Below the pieces are notes generated by a model. It did no database searches. It was not told the DNA's origin and saw nothing but the letters and a program-made list of their open reading frames with translations. The position numbers were made by a program, and so were the translations under genes. Below are positions 43,947-52,569 of a DNA stretch of 64,000 bases, one piece after another. The stretch is from Roseateles aquatilis. GTDB lineage: Bacteria > Pseudomonadota > Gammaproteobacteria > Burkholderiales > Burkholderiaceae_C. The stretch is taken from positions 124,001 through 188,000 of the forward strand of contig NZ_NIOF01000011.1 in NCBI RefSeq assembly GCF_002205645.1. Reading direction: 5' to 3'. How positions within the stretch are numbered: the first letter of the stretch is position 1; every line of letters starts with the position of its first letter.

Positions 43947-44624
43947 TCAGTACCAGGGCTGCGGCAGGGCCTCGCTCGCCATCGTGCGCAGCAGCGCGGG
44001 GCGCTCCGCCATGCGCGCGAGGAATGCCGCCAACGCGGGTCGACCGCGCGCCGGATCGGCGAAGTTGCGAGTCCACCGGCACAGCATGAAGGCGAACGGG
44101 TCCAGCACCGAGTAGCGCTCGCCCAGCAGCCACGGACCGCCGTGGCGGTCGAACTCCGCCGCCAGCAGGTCGAGCTGCGCGCTGGCGCGGACCTGCGCCT
44201 GCTGCTTGACCTCGGCGCTGCCGGCGGTGTTGCCGGGCGCGACGAAACGGTCGGGGTAGTAGTAGCTGATGATGGTCGGCTGCAGCGTGTTGGTCAGCCA
44301 CATCAGCCACTTGTAGGCCTGCGCGCGGGCGGCGGTGCCCAGCGGCGGCATCAGGCCGGCGTCGGGATGCGTGTCGGCCAGGTGCAGCAGGATCGCGGCG
44401 GTCTCGAAGAAGACCAGGTCGCCCTGGCCGTCACCCGCGACGGCGTCGCGCGTGTCGCGCAGCGCGGGCAGCAGGCCGTTGGGATTGATCGCCAGGAACT
44501 CGGGCGCCTTGTGCTCGCCCTTGTCGCGGTCGACCAGCCGCAGCTGGAACGGCACGCCCAACTCGTTCAGGACCACGTGGGGCGCGAAGCTGGCGTTGCT
44601 GGGGAAGTAGTAGAGCTCGATCAT
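43947..44624 (-). CDS. Glutathione S-transferase
   Basis: This 225-residue cytoplasmic protein has an N-terminal thioredoxin-like domain: IELYYFPSNASFAPHVVLNELGVPFQL, then EFLAINPNGLLPAL with the cis-Pro, and VFFETAAILLHLADTHPD, the Glu-Thr/Ser glutathione-gamma-Glu site. An alpha-helical C-terminal domain has the N-capping-box-like segment YSVLDPFAFMLCRW. Ser9 or Ser12 is the likely activating residue. It ends one base after the convergent cytochrome gene, so the two genes share their 3' boundary. It acts in detoxification or an unknown conjugation; the class is uncertain. Confidence 0.92.
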   Translation of the reverse strand: MIELYYFPSNASFAPHVVLNELGVPFQLRLVDRDKGEHKAPEFLAINPNGLLPALRDTRDAVAGDGQGDLVFFETAAILLHLADTHPDAGLMPPLGTAARAQAYKWLMWLTNTLQPTIISYYYPDRFVAPGNTAGSAEVKQQAQVRASAQLDLLAAEFDRHGGPWLLGERYSVLDPFAFMLCRWTRNFADPARGRPALAAFLARMAERPALLRTMASEALPQPWY

Positions 44625-44921
44625 GGTGGCGAGGCGTCGGGGGAGGACTCGATGGAAAAAGCCGCAGCGGGCGATGAGGCCGAGGGCGTCGTGACGGCGG
44701 CGTGAGCCCGTCGTGAAGACGTCGTCGATGCGCGGCCGGTCGCCGCGACGGCGCGCATCATCGCCGATCCGCGCGGGCGCAGGAATGCCGCGCGCGGCGG
44801 GGTGGGGCGCCGTGAGCAATGGATCTTTACCGCTGCGAAACCGCCCCCCGTAGACGGTCCGGAGCGGGCCGGCGTTGAATACCCACCTGAACTCACGCGC
44901 GCGCTGTCCGGCGCTTCCATC
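44625..44921. other. Divergent intergenic region
   Basis: About 300 bases between the divergently transcribed GST and DUF6515-like genes. Open frames cross it in both directions but lack ribosome sites. I see no convincing promoter boxes or hairpins. Confidence 0.4.
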
Positions 44922-45539
44922 ATGAACAAGCTTCGTTGGCTGATTCCCGTCGTGCTGGCCCTGGGCTCGGGGCTGGCGTCCGCCCAGCATCACGGGGGCC
45001 CCGGTCCGCGGGCCGAGATCGGCCTGCACTTCGATGCCCGGTATCACCACGACCACTACTACCCGTCGCCGGGCTATGTCTCGCGCGGCCTGCCGTCTGG
45101 CGCGATGTTCGTCGGCAACCGCTACTGGTATCACGGTGGGGTCTGGTACCAGCCGTGGGGCCCGAGCTACCGCGTCATCCTGCCGCCGATCGGATTCGTG
45201 GTGCCCATCCTGCCGTCGGCCTACGTGTCGCTGCGCATCGGCGGCCTGCCCTACTACTACGCCAACGGCGCGTACTACGCGGTGGCGTCGCCCGGCCCGG
45301 GCTACGTCGTCGTCGCCCCGCCCCCCGGCGCCGATGCCGCGCAACCGGCACCGGTCGCGCCGCCGCGGCCCGATCCGATCATCTATCCGCGCAATGGTCA
45401 GAGCCCGGAGCAGACCGAGGCCGACCGCCAGACCTGCAACCGCTGGGCCACCACGCAGCCGTCGGCGATGAACGACGCCGGCATCTTCAATCGCGCGGTC
45501 GAGGCCTGCATGGATGGGCGTGGGTACAGCATGCGGTGA
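44922..45539 (+). CDS. Exported DUF6515-like protein
   Basis: This 205-residue protein has a clear signal peptide (NKLRWLIPVVLALGSGLASA). A His-rich mature start (HHGG, HHDHYY) is followed by the repeated Tyr/Gly/Pro-rich core GNRYWYHGGVWYQPWGPSYRVILPPIGFVVPILP, then YYYANGAYYAV, the pattern of DUF6515-type envelope proteins. A Pro-rich linker follows. The C-terminal module ADRQTCNRWATTQPSAMND, with EACMDGRGYSMR, resembles the tail found on many small outer-envelope proteins. Function is unknown; the His cluster could bind metal. The ATG at 44922 is preferred to an upstream in-frame start at 44802, which would not give a signal peptide. Confidence 0.8.
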   Translation: MNKLRWLIPVVLALGSGLASAQHHGGPGPRAEIGLHFDARYHHDHYYPSPGYVSRGLPSGAMFVGNRYWYHGGVWYQPWGPSYRVILPPIGFVVPILPSAYVSLRIGGLPYYYANGAYYAVASPGPGYVVVAPPPGADAAQPAPVAPPRPDPIIYPRNGQSPEQTEADRQTCNRWATTQPSAMNDAGIFNRAVEACMDGRGYSMR

Positions 45540-45545
45540 GGGCGC

Positions 45546-46553
45546 TCACACCACGCACCCCGCCTCCGCCCCGCCCGTCGGCACCGCGCTGCTGCTGACC
45601 TGCACGCCGTAGCGTTCCGCCGTCATGTGGGCCAGGATCGCCAGCGCGATCTCGGGGGGCGTGCGGGCGCCGATGTGCAGGCCGACCGGTCCATGCAGCC
45701 GGTCCAGCTGCGCGTCGCTGAGGTCGAAGTGCTCCTTCAACCGCGCGCGGCGCTTGGCCTGATTGACGCGCGAGCCGATCGCGCCGACGTAGAACGCCGG
45801 GCTGCGCAGCGCCTCCATCAGCGCCAGGTCGTCGAGCTTGGGATCATGGGTCAGCGCCACGATCGCCGTGTGTCCGTCGGGGTCGAGGCGCTGGACCACG
45901 TCGTCCGGCATGTCCCGCGTCAGCGGCGCCGCCAGCAGGGTCCATGGATAGTCGTCGCGCGGGTCGCAGACCTGCACCTGGTAGTCGAGCGCCAGCGCCA
46001 TCTGCGCCAGGTACTGGCTCATCTGTCCGGCGCCGATGATCAGCAGTCGCCATTGCGGCCCATGGTGCGTGACCATCCGCGTCCCGCTCAGCACCAGCCG
46101 GTCCGCGCCGTCGCGTGAATGGGCGGGCGGCTCGGTCAGCGTCACCACGCCCGTGGTCAGGTCCAGCGTCCGCAGCACCCGCTCGCCGCGAGAGAGCCGC
46201 TCCAGCAGCGCCGCGATCGAGGAGCCCGCGCCGACCGGCTCCAGCATCAGCTCCAACGTGCCGCCGCACGGCAGGCCGAAGCGCTGCGCCGCCTCCGCGC
46301 CGACGCCGTAGCGGATCAGCTCGGGCGCCTTGAGCGTCAGCGCGCCCTCGCGGATCCTGGCCACCAGGTCGTCCTCGATGCAGCCGCCGGAGACCGAGCC
46401 GGCGATCATCCCGTCCGATCGCACGGCGACGATCGATCCGACCGGACGCGGCGCGGAGCCCCAGGTCCGCGTGATCGTGCCCAGCACGACGCGATGATCG
46501 GCGTCGTGCCATTGCTGCACCTGACGCAGCACCTGCAGGTCCATGTTGTCCAT
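45546..46553 (-). CDS. XdhC/CoxI-family protein (molybdenum cofactor maturation)
   Basis: This 335-residue protein has an N-terminal XdhC/CoxI domain (VVLGTITRTWGSAPRPVGSIVAV, GSVSGGCIEDDLVARI and GLPCGGTLELMLEP with its conserved Cys) and a C-terminal Rossmann domain (LLIIGAGQMSQYLAQMA, GAIGSR and the GLHIGARTPPEIALAILA signature). XdhC proteins bind molybdenum cofactor, drive its sulfuration and insert it into xanthine dehydrogenase-type hydroxylases. No hydroxylase structural gene is present. Its divergent neighbour is a CoxG-like gene, a frequent associate of such enzymes. ATG 46553, with ATG 46544 also in frame. Confidence 0.92.
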   Translation of the reverse strand: MDNMDLQVLRQVQQWHDADHRVVLGTITRTWGSAPRPVGSIVAVRSDGMIAGSVSGGCIEDDLVARIREGALTLKAPELIRYGVGAEAAQRFGLPCGGTLELMLEPVGAGSSIAALLERLSRGERVLRTLDLTTGVVTLTEPPAHSRDGADRLVLSGTRMVTHHGPQWRLLIIGAGQMSQYLAQMALALDYQVQVCDPRDDYPWTLLAAPLTRDMPDDVVQRLDPDGHTAIVALTHDPKLDDLALMEALRSPAFYVGAIGSRVNQAKRRARLKEHFDLSDAQLDRLHGPVGLHIGARTPPEIALAILAHMTAERYGVQVSSSAVPTGGAEAGCVV

Positions 46554-46604
46554 GCGCGCACCATAGCGAATTCCGTTCCCGCCTGCCGGGCGGACAATCC
46601 GCCC

Positions 46605-47174
46605 ATGCCCACCCTTGCCCTGAATGCCGACCTCGTCCTGCCCGTGTCGCAGGCGACCGCCTGGAACGCGCTGCACGATCTGACGCTGCTCGTCGACAGC
46701 CTGCCCGCCGACGCGCGCCTGGCTGCTGGCGACGCGGCCCATTCGTTCGCGCTGGCGCTGCCCGGCTTCGAGGGCCGCGTGCTGCTGCTCGACATCGAGC
46801 GCCCGAGCCGGCTCCGCCTGAGCTTCGAGGGGCAGGGCCCGCGCACCGGCGGAGCGACCGGGCAGGCGCAGTTCCGGCTGGAGTCGCTCGGCGCCTACCG
46901 CACGCTGGTGCATGTCGCCCTGGTGATCCAGGCCGAGCGCCAGGTGCCGTCCAAGATCGTCGGCCTCGACCTGCTCCGGGCCCGCCTGGCGGCCTTCGAA
47001 GCGGCGGTCGATCGCCGCCATCCGGCCGATCGTCCCAAGCCGGTGACGCCGCCGCCCAAGCCCTGGCCGCAGCGGTTGCTGGACTGGTACCTGGGCTGGT
47101 TCGCGGGCATGTTCAACGGGACGCTGTTCCCACCGCCGAAGCCGCGCCAACGGCGTCCGCGCGCGAGGCGATGA
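46605..47174 (+). CDS. CoxG/SRPBCC-like protein
   Basis: This 189-residue protein has a START/SRPBCC-type fold in residues about 5-140: LVLPVSQATAWNALHDLTLLVDSLP corresponds to the CoxG opening, and RLRLSFEGQGPRTGGATGQAQFRLES to the later strands. A Pro/Lys-rich region leads to a hydrophobic C-terminal helix (DWYLGWFAGMFNGTLF), which probably anchors it to the membrane as in CoxG. CoxG recruits CO-dehydrogenase-type molybdenum hydroxylases to the membrane. Only XdhC is adjacent here, so the partner enzyme must be elsewhere. A terminator follows at 47298-47324. Confidence 0.75.
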   Translation: MPTLALNADLVLPVSQATAWNALHDLTLLVDSLPADARLAAGDAAHSFALALPGFEGRVLLLDIERPSRLRLSFEGQGPRTGGATGQAQFRLESLGAYRTLVHVALVIQAERQVPSKIVGLDLLRARLAAFEAAVDRRHPADRPKPVTPPPKPWPQRLLDWYLGWFAGMFNGTLFPPPKPRQRRPRARR

Positions 47175-47297
47175 GCGCCGCCACGCCGCCACGACCGCCG
47201 CCGGCCCACCGTGGCGCCGGGGCGCCATGCGGCGGCCGAGGCGGACGTTCCGGGACGTAACTCCTTGATTCGCCACTAGAATCCGCCCCGTCCTGAC

Positions 47298-47324
47298 GGC
47301 CACCTCGCGGTGGCCTTTGTTTTT
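47298..47324 (+). terminator. Rho-independent terminator just ahead of the acyltransferase gene
   Basis: GGCCACC (47298-47304) pairs with GGTGGCC (47309-47315) around TCGC, followed by TTTGTTTTT. It ends transcripts from the CoxG-like gene. It finishes only 14 bases before the next ATG, so it may also attenuate that gene. Confidence 0.85.
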
Positions 47325-47338
47325 CCCGCCTGCTCCCG

Positions 47339-48421
47339 ATGGCCTCACGCCTCCTCCCGCTCGATGCACTGCGCGCGCTTGCCGCGCAACTGATCGTGCT
47401 GCACCACCTGTCCGTCTATGGCCCGATCGCGGAGGCGATGCACGGGCTGTTTCCGCTGTTGTCGGGCTGGTTCCACGACTACGGCCGGATGGCGGTGCAG
47501 ATCTTCCTGGTGCTGGGCGGCTACCTGAGCGCGCGGGCGTTGTCGGCGCAGGAGGCGCAACTGCGCCAGTCCGCGCCGGCCCTGCTGGCACAGCGCTACT
47601 GGCGGCTGGTGCCGCCGTTCATGGCGGCGGTGGGCCTGACGCTGGCGGTGTCCTGGCTGGTGGCGCCGCTGCTGCCGGAGCTGGTGCCGACGCAGGTCCA
47701 CTTCACCCAGGTCCTGGCCCATGCGTTGCTGCTGCACGACCTGGTGGAGGTCGAGGCGCTGACGGTCGGCGCCTGGTACGTGGCCATCGACTTCCAGCTC
47801 TTCGCGCTGCTGCTGGCGGTGATGTGGGGCCTGCGCTGGCTGCCGCTGAAGCGCGCGACGCGGCAATGGCTCGCGCCCGCCGTGGTGGGCGTGCTCTGCG
47901 CCGCCTCGTTGCTGAAGTTCAACCGGATGGCCGCCCTGGATGCCTACGCGATCTATTTCTTCGGCGCCTACGGCCTGGGCGCGCTGCTCTGGTGGTGCCG
48001 GGGCTGGCCGACGCCCGCCCGGCGCGTCGGCCTGATCGCCCTGGGCCTGCTGATGGCGGCGGCGCTGGCGCTTCAGTTCCGCGAGCGGCTGGTGGTGGCC
48101 ACGCTGACCGCCGCCGTGATCGTGCTGTGGCGCCGCGGCGCCGGCCCGGCCTGGGTCCAGCAGCACCTGCAGACGCTGGCGCGCCATGCGTATGCGCTGT
48201 TCCTGGTCCACTTCCCGGTCTGCCTGCTGGTCAACGCCGTCTACGAGCACCGCGCCGAAAGCCCCGCCCCGATGCTGGACGCGCTCGCCCCGCTGGCGCT
48301 GCTGGCCGCCTGGCTGCTGAGCAACATGGCCGCCGTGCCCTTCCATCGCTGGATCGAGGCGCCGCTGTTGCGCTGGCGGCCACGCGCCGCCGCGCTGCCG
48401 GCGCCGATCGCGACCCGCTGA
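47339..48421 (+). CDS. Acyltransferase family 3 membrane protein
   Basis: This 360-residue inner-membrane protein has about ten predicted helices. It begins RLLPLDALRALAAQLIVLHHL, the AT3 motif in which RxxAALxVvxxH carries the conserved Arg and His. It continues RMAVQIFLVLGGYLSARAL and AQRYWRLVPPFMAAVG, both typical. Members transfer acetyl or other acyl groups to exported polysaccharides, peptidoglycan, lipids or antibiotics. The acceptor is unknown, and no glycan-synthesis genes are adjacent. Confidence 0.9.
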   Translation: MASRLLPLDALRALAAQLIVLHHLSVYGPIAEAMHGLFPLLSGWFHDYGRMAVQIFLVLGGYLSARALSAQEAQLRQSAPALLAQRYWRLVPPFMAAVGLTLAVSWLVAPLLPELVPTQVHFTQVLAHALLLHDLVEVEALTVGAWYVAIDFQLFALLLAVMWGLRWLPLKRATRQWLAPAVVGVLCAASLLKFNRMAALDAYAIYFFGAYGLGALLWWCRGWPTPARRVGLIALGLLMAAALALQFRERLVVATLTAAVIVLWRRGAGPAWVQQHLQTLARHAYALFLVHFPVCLLVNAVYEHRAESPAPMLDALAPLALLAAWLLSNMAAVPFHRWIEAPLLRWRPRAAALPAPIATR

Positions 48422-48546
48422 GCGGCGCCGCCTCGTGCGGTCCTTCCTGCCACGATGTGCCGGCGACGCTTCGGTGTTCCCGCCAGCGCCTCGCGCCGCC
48501 TCGTGACCCAGCCTCGCGCCGGGTGCCCGGGTCCCGGCGTCTTCCC

Positions 48547-49239
48547 TCAGGCCCAGTTCTCGCGCGCGCTCTCGTGGCGCTGCAGGTCGGCCAGCGTCTT
48601 GCCGGGCTCGTCGCGGAAGCGCTCCTCGGTCAGTTCCAGCTGCTGCACGCGGTCGACGCGGAAGCTGCGGAAGTCCTCGCGCAACTCGCACCAGGCCGAG
48701 AAGGTCCACACCGGGCCCCAGAAGAAACACGCCAGCGGTCGCACGAGGCGGGTGCTGGTCTGGTCGTTCAGGTCCAGGTAATGCAGGCGCAGCTTGGTGC
48801 GGGACTCCGTGGCCAGGCGCAACTGGGTCAGGCGCTCGCGGGTCGCGTCGTCCAGGCCGCGTTGCGGCGCGTAGACGGTCAGGCTCTCGGCCGCGGCGCG
48901 CGCGGTGCCGGGCAGCACCGCGAAGATCTTGCTGAGCGCCTCCTCGGCGCGCTGGCCGAGCACCGCGTCCAGCTGCGGCTGCGCCAGCCGCACCGCGGCG
49001 ACCAGCGACTGGGCCTCCTCCGCGCTGAACATCAGCGGCGGCAGCTCGAAACCCACGCGCATGCGGTAGCCCACGCCCGCCTCGCCGTCGATCGGCACGC
49101 CCTGCTGCTGCAGCGCGGCCACGTCCCGGTAGACGGTGCGGATCGAGACCTCCAGCCGCTGGGACAGGAACTCGGCGGTGGTGAGGCGGCGTCCACGGAT
49201 CAGTTGGACGATCTGGAACAAGCGGTCGGCGCGGCGCAT
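48547..49239 (-). CDS. WYL-domain transcriptional regulator (YafY/DeoR-type HTH)
   Basis: This 230-residue regulator has an N-terminal winged HTH (RRADRLFQIVQLIRGRRLTTAEFLSQRLEVSIRTVYRDVAAL) followed by the GVPIDGEAGVGYRMR hinge and a WYL-type ligand domain (LRLHYLDLNDQTSTRLVRPLACFFWGPVWTFSAWCELREDFRSFRVDRV). Such proteins bind oligonucleotides or other ligands and often repress divergent genes. The divergent neighbour is the NDH-2-like gene at 49302, with about 60 bases between them, making it the probable target. ATG 49239 is taken; the in-frame ATG at 49263 would add eight residues. Confidence 0.92.
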   Translation of the reverse strand: MRRADRLFQIVQLIRGRRLTTAEFLSQRLEVSIRTVYRDVAALQQQGVPIDGEAGVGYRMRVGFELPPLMFSAEEAQSLVAAVRLAQPQLDAVLGQRAEEALSKIFAVLPGTARAAAESLTVYAPQRGLDDATRERLTQLRLATESRTKLRLHYLDLNDQTSTRLVRPLACFFWGPVWTFSAWCELREDFRSFRVDRVQQLELTEERFRDEPGKTLADLQRHESARENWA

Positions 49240-49301
49240 CCGGCGATTGTCAGCCAAGGGCATGACGGGTACGGGTCGTCATCCCCGCTAGGATGTGTCG
49301 C

Positions 49302-50624
49302 ATGGATGCCCACACCGCCAAGCCTTCCCCGGAACTGCCCCATGTCGTCATCGTCGGTTGCGGTTTCGGCGGCCTGGAGGCGACCAAGGTCTTCGAGGGC
49401 GCGCCGGTGCGGGTGACGCTGCTGGACCGCAGCAACCACCACCTGTTCCAGCCGCTGCTGTACCAGGTCGCGACCGCCGGCCTGTCCGCGCCGGCGATCG
49501 CGGCGCCGATCCGGCACATGCGCCGGCACCAACGCAACCTGACGGTGCTGATGGCCGACGTCGTGGCGATCGACAAGGCGCGCCGCGAGGTCCGCCTCGC
49601 CGACGGCCAGGCCATTCCCTACGACCAGCTCATCGTCGCCGCGGGCGCGACCCACAGCTATTTCGGCAACGACCAGTGGCAGGAGCACGCGCCCGGGCTG
49701 AAGACCCTGGCCGACGCCTTCACGCTGCGCGCGCGGCTGCTCAGCGCCTTCGAGCGCGCCGAGACCCTGCCCGACGACGCCAGCCGGGCGCCCTGGTTGA
49801 ACTTCGTCGTCATCGGCGGCGGCCCGACCGGTGTCGAAATGGCCGGCACGCTGGCCGAGATCGCCCGTCACACGCTGCGTGACGAGTTCCGCCGCATCGA
49901 CCCCGGCCGCGCGCAGGTGCTGCTGGTGGAAGGCTCGGAGCGGATCCTGGCGGCGTTCAAGCCGGAGCAGTCCGCGCAGGCGAAGGCGCAGCTGGAGCGG
50001 CTCGGGGTGCAGGTGCGGGTCGGCTGCCGGGTCGTGGGCATCGACGAGGCGGGCGTGGACCTGCAGACCGCCGACGGCGGCCGGGAGCGCATCGCCGCGC
50101 GGACCAAGGTCTGGGCCGCGGGCGTGGCCGCGTCGCCGCTGGCGCGCACGCTGGACGTGCCGCTGGACCGCGCCGGGCGGGTGATCGTCGACGAGCACAT
50201 GAACATCCCTGGGCACGCCGAGGTCTACGTCGTCGGCGACATGGCCGCCGCGACCAGCCTGGAGAAGGACGGCACCCGCAAGCCGGTGCCCGGCGTCAGC
50301 CCCGGCGCCAAGCAGGCCGGCCGGCACGCGGCGCGGCAGATCCTGGCGCGCATGAACGGGCGTGCGGAGCCGCCGTTCCGCTACCGCGACTACGGCAACC
50401 TCGCGACCATCGGCCGCAAGGCCGCGGTCGCCGATCTGGGCTCGATCCAGTTCAGCGGCTTCGCGGCATGGCTGTTCTGGCTCTTCGTCCACGTGTACTT
50501 CCTGATCGGTTTCCGCAACCGGGTCCGGGTCTTCGCCGACTGGGCCTGGGCCTACTTCACCTTCCAGCGCCACGCGCGCATCGTCGTGGAGCCCAAGGGG
50601 GGCCTGAGGCAGGACGAGGCCTGA
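49302..50624 (+). CDS. ndh: Type II NADH dehydrogenase-like FAD oxidoreductase
   Basis: This 440-residue flavoprotein has an FAD-binding Rossmann motif VVIVGCGFGGLEATKVFEG near the N-terminus, the LLDRSNHHLFQPLLYQVATAGLS segment characteristic of NDH-2, an NAD-binding motif FVVIGGGPTGVEMAGTLAEIA, and the second FAD contact VYVVGDMAAATS. The C-terminal SGFAAWLFWLFVHVYFLIGF and FTFQRHAR is the membrane-association region. It oxidises NADH and reduces quinone without pumping protons. It is divergent from the WYL regulator. Confidence 0.93.
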   Translation: MDAHTAKPSPELPHVVIVGCGFGGLEATKVFEGAPVRVTLLDRSNHHLFQPLLYQVATAGLSAPAIAAPIRHMRRHQRNLTVLMADVVAIDKARREVRLADGQAIPYDQLIVAAGATHSYFGNDQWQEHAPGLKTLADAFTLRARLLSAFERAETLPDDASRAPWLNFVVIGGGPTGVEMAGTLAEIARHTLRDEFRRIDPGRAQVLLVEGSERILAAFKPEQSAQAKAQLERLGVQVRVGCRVVGIDEAGVDLQTADGGRERIAARTKVWAAGVAASPLARTLDVPLDRAGRVIVDEHMNIPGHAEVYVVGDMAAATSLEKDGTRKPVPGVSPGAKQAGRHAARQILARMNGRAEPPFRYRDYGNLATIGRKAAVADLGSIQFSGFAAWLFWLFVHVYFLIGFRNRVRVFADWAWAYFTFQRHARIVVEPKGGLRQDEA

Positions 50625-50691
50625 GGTTCGATCGGGCGCGAGGGCGGTGGCCCCGCGGCATGCCCGGTCGCGAGGGCGGGCGGACGCCCGC

Positions 50692-51075
50692 TCAGATCGG
50701 CGTGCAGATCTCGACCAGCGTGCCGTCGGGGCAGCGCACATAGGCCACCACCTGCCCCCAGGGCTTGGTCGTCGGCGGGGTCAGGCCTTGCGCCCCGGCA
50801 CCCAGCGCGCGGGCGTAGGCGGCCGGCACGTCGGTGGTGGACAGGCCGATCTCCATGCCCAGCGGCGCGCCGTCGTCGGCGCGGCGGTAGTCCTGGCCGA
50901 GGTTGCCGCGGGCGATGTCGTGGCGGGCGAAGGACAGCGTCGTGGCGCCGGTCTCCAGTTCGCCGTAGGCGCCCGATTCATGCAGGAAGCGCCGCGTCAG
51001 GCCGAAGGCCTGCTCGAAGAAGCTCAGCGAGGCCGGCACCTCCGCGACGTAGACGATGGTGTAGGCGAAGTTCAT
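50692..51075 (-). CDS. VOC-family protein (glyoxalase-like)
   Basis: This 127-residue protein has the VOC fold: TIVYVAEVPASLSFFEQAFGLTRRFLHES in the first half, and DVPAAYARALGAGAQGLTPPTTKPWGQVVAYVRCPDGTLVEICTP in the second, ending with the metal-ligand glutamate in VEIC. It could be a lactoylglutathione lyase-like enzyme or a binding protein; the substrate is unknown. ATG 51075. Confidence 0.92.
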   Translation of the reverse strand: MNFAYTIVYVAEVPASLSFFEQAFGLTRRFLHESGAYGELETGATTLSFARHDIARGNLGQDYRRADDGAPLGMEIGLSTTDVPAAYARALGAGAQGLTPPTTKPWGQVVAYVRCPDGTLVEICTPI

Positions 51076-51237
51076 GGCGGGGTTCCCGGGCGTTGATCGT
51101 GGACAGTGGCGCGGGGGACGGCTGTCCCTCGTGGGCGGGGCATCGTCTCCTGCTGGCCGCATTCGGTCGTAGGACGATGTCGCGCCGATGATGCGGACCG
51201 GCTGCTGACAGCGGAATGGCAGCTATGCTGCCGCCTC

Positions 51238-52569
51238 ATGAGTTCTCCCGCCCTCGAGCCGCAGCGACTCCCGAACGGCCTGCTCTGGCTGGCACGGCCG
51301 GCGGCGGGCGCGCAGGCCGCGGTGCGCATTGTCTACCGCTGCGGCGGGCGCGACGATCCGACCGGCCGCAGCGGCCTGTCGCACTTGACGCTGCGCCTGG
51401 TGGCCGGCGCCAGCCGCTATCTGGAGCCCGGCCAGTTCCAGCGGCTGATCGCGTCGGCGGGCGGGCGCTCGCGCATCGAGATCGACGAGGATTTCGCCGC
51501 GTTGCAGACCGTCGTCCCGGCGCATCAGCTCGAACGCGTGCTCTGGGCCGAGGCCGAGCGGATGAGCAATCCGCGACTGGATCCCGACACGCTGGCCAGC
51601 GCGCGGCTTCAATTGCGCCAGGCGGTGCAGGAGCCGCAGTTGAATCCCTATGCGCGACTGGACCTAGCGGTGCAGCGGCACGGCTACCTGACGCATCCCT
51701 ATCAACGCGGCGCGCTCGGCGACCCCGAGCAACTGCGCGATGTCGACATCGACACGGTGCGCGCCTTTCACGCCGCCAACTTCCGTTGCGACCGGGCGAT
51801 GTTGATCGTGACCGGGGCCTTCGACGAGGCGACGGTGGCGCGCTGGGTGCTGCACTACTTCGGCTCGATCCGGCCGCCGTTGCCGCCGGCCTCGGCGCCG
51901 GTGGTGTCCAGCGCCGCGACACTGCCGCAGCAGTGGCCCGCCGCCTCCGGCGCCTCGGCCCCCGAGCTGCGAGAAAGCCGTCGCCCGCAGAGCCAGACCT
52001 TGAAGCTCGCGCTCTCGCAGGCGCCGCTGCCGGCGGCCGCGCTGGTCTGGCAGGCGCCGCGCGCCGACGATCCCTCCACCCCGACCTGGCAAGTGGCGCA
52101 GGCGCTGCTGGGGCTGGGCCGGTCCGGTCGCTTGATCGACACGCTGGTCGACGAGAAGGCGCTCGCGCACCAGCTCAGCCTGAGGCTGGTCCAGCATCGG
52201 GAGGCGGGCCTGCTCGTCGCCCAGGCGCTGGCGGCGCATGGGCAGACGGCGGCGCCCGTGGCGCAGGCCCTGCAGCAGGAAGTGCTGCGATTGGCCGACG
52301 AGCCGGTCACCGATGAGGAGCTCGACAAGGCCAAGGCCCTGCTGAGCCGCGACACGCAGTCCGCGGAATGTACCGCGGACCGGCTCGCGCGGGCGCTCGG
52401 CGAAGCCTGGGCGGTGCGCGGCGATGTCAACGCCGAGGCCAAGGACGCAGCGCTTCGCGCGAAGCTGGTCGCGGCCGATGTGCAGCAGTTGTGGCGCAAG
52501 CAGGTGGTGCAGGCGCCGGTGCTGACGCTGCTGGCGGACATCGGCGCCGCCGCGGGAGTCGCGGCATGA
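51238..52569 (+). CDS. M16-family (insulinase/pitrilysin) homologue, zinc motif lost
   Basis: This 443-residue protein has the two-domain M16 fold: the N-terminal PNGLLWLARP, VYRCGGRDDPTGRSGLSHLTLRLV and LIASAGGRSRIEIDEDFAALQTVVP, later AFHAANFRCDRAMLIVTGAF, and a C-terminal M16_C-like half. The inverted HxxEH zinc motif should lie in SHLTLRL, but Glu and the second His are replaced (H49-L-T-L-R53), so it is probably catalytically inactive. No signal peptide is seen. Its stop overlaps the second M16 gene (ATGA, 52566-52569). In characterised two-subunit M16 systems one partner is inactive and the other active. Confidence 0.88.
   Translation: MSSPALEPQRLPNGLLWLARPAAGAQAAVRIVYRCGGRDDPTGRSGLSHLTLRLVAGASRYLEPGQFQRLIASAGGRSRIEIDEDFAALQTVVPAHQLERVLWAEAERMSNPRLDPDTLASARLQLRQAVQEPQLNPYARLDLAVQRHGYLTHPYQRGALGDPEQLRDVDIDTVRAFHAANFRCDRAMLIVTGAFDEATVARWVLHYFGSIRPPLPPASAPVVSSAATLPQQWPAASGASAPELRESRRPQSQTLKLALSQAPLPAAALVWQAPRADDPSTPTWQVAQALLGLGRSGRLIDTLVDEKALAHQLSLRLVQHREAGLLVAQALAAHGQTAAPVAQALQQEVLRLADEPVTDEELDKAKALLSRDTQSAECTADRLARALGEAWAVRGDVNAEAKDAALRAKLVAADVQQLWRKQVVQAPVLTLLADIGAAAGVAA

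Noticed and set aside
49200-50741. 513-codon minus-strand open frame over the NDH-2 gene
   Set aside because: It is antisense to a gene with clear FAD and NAD motifs.
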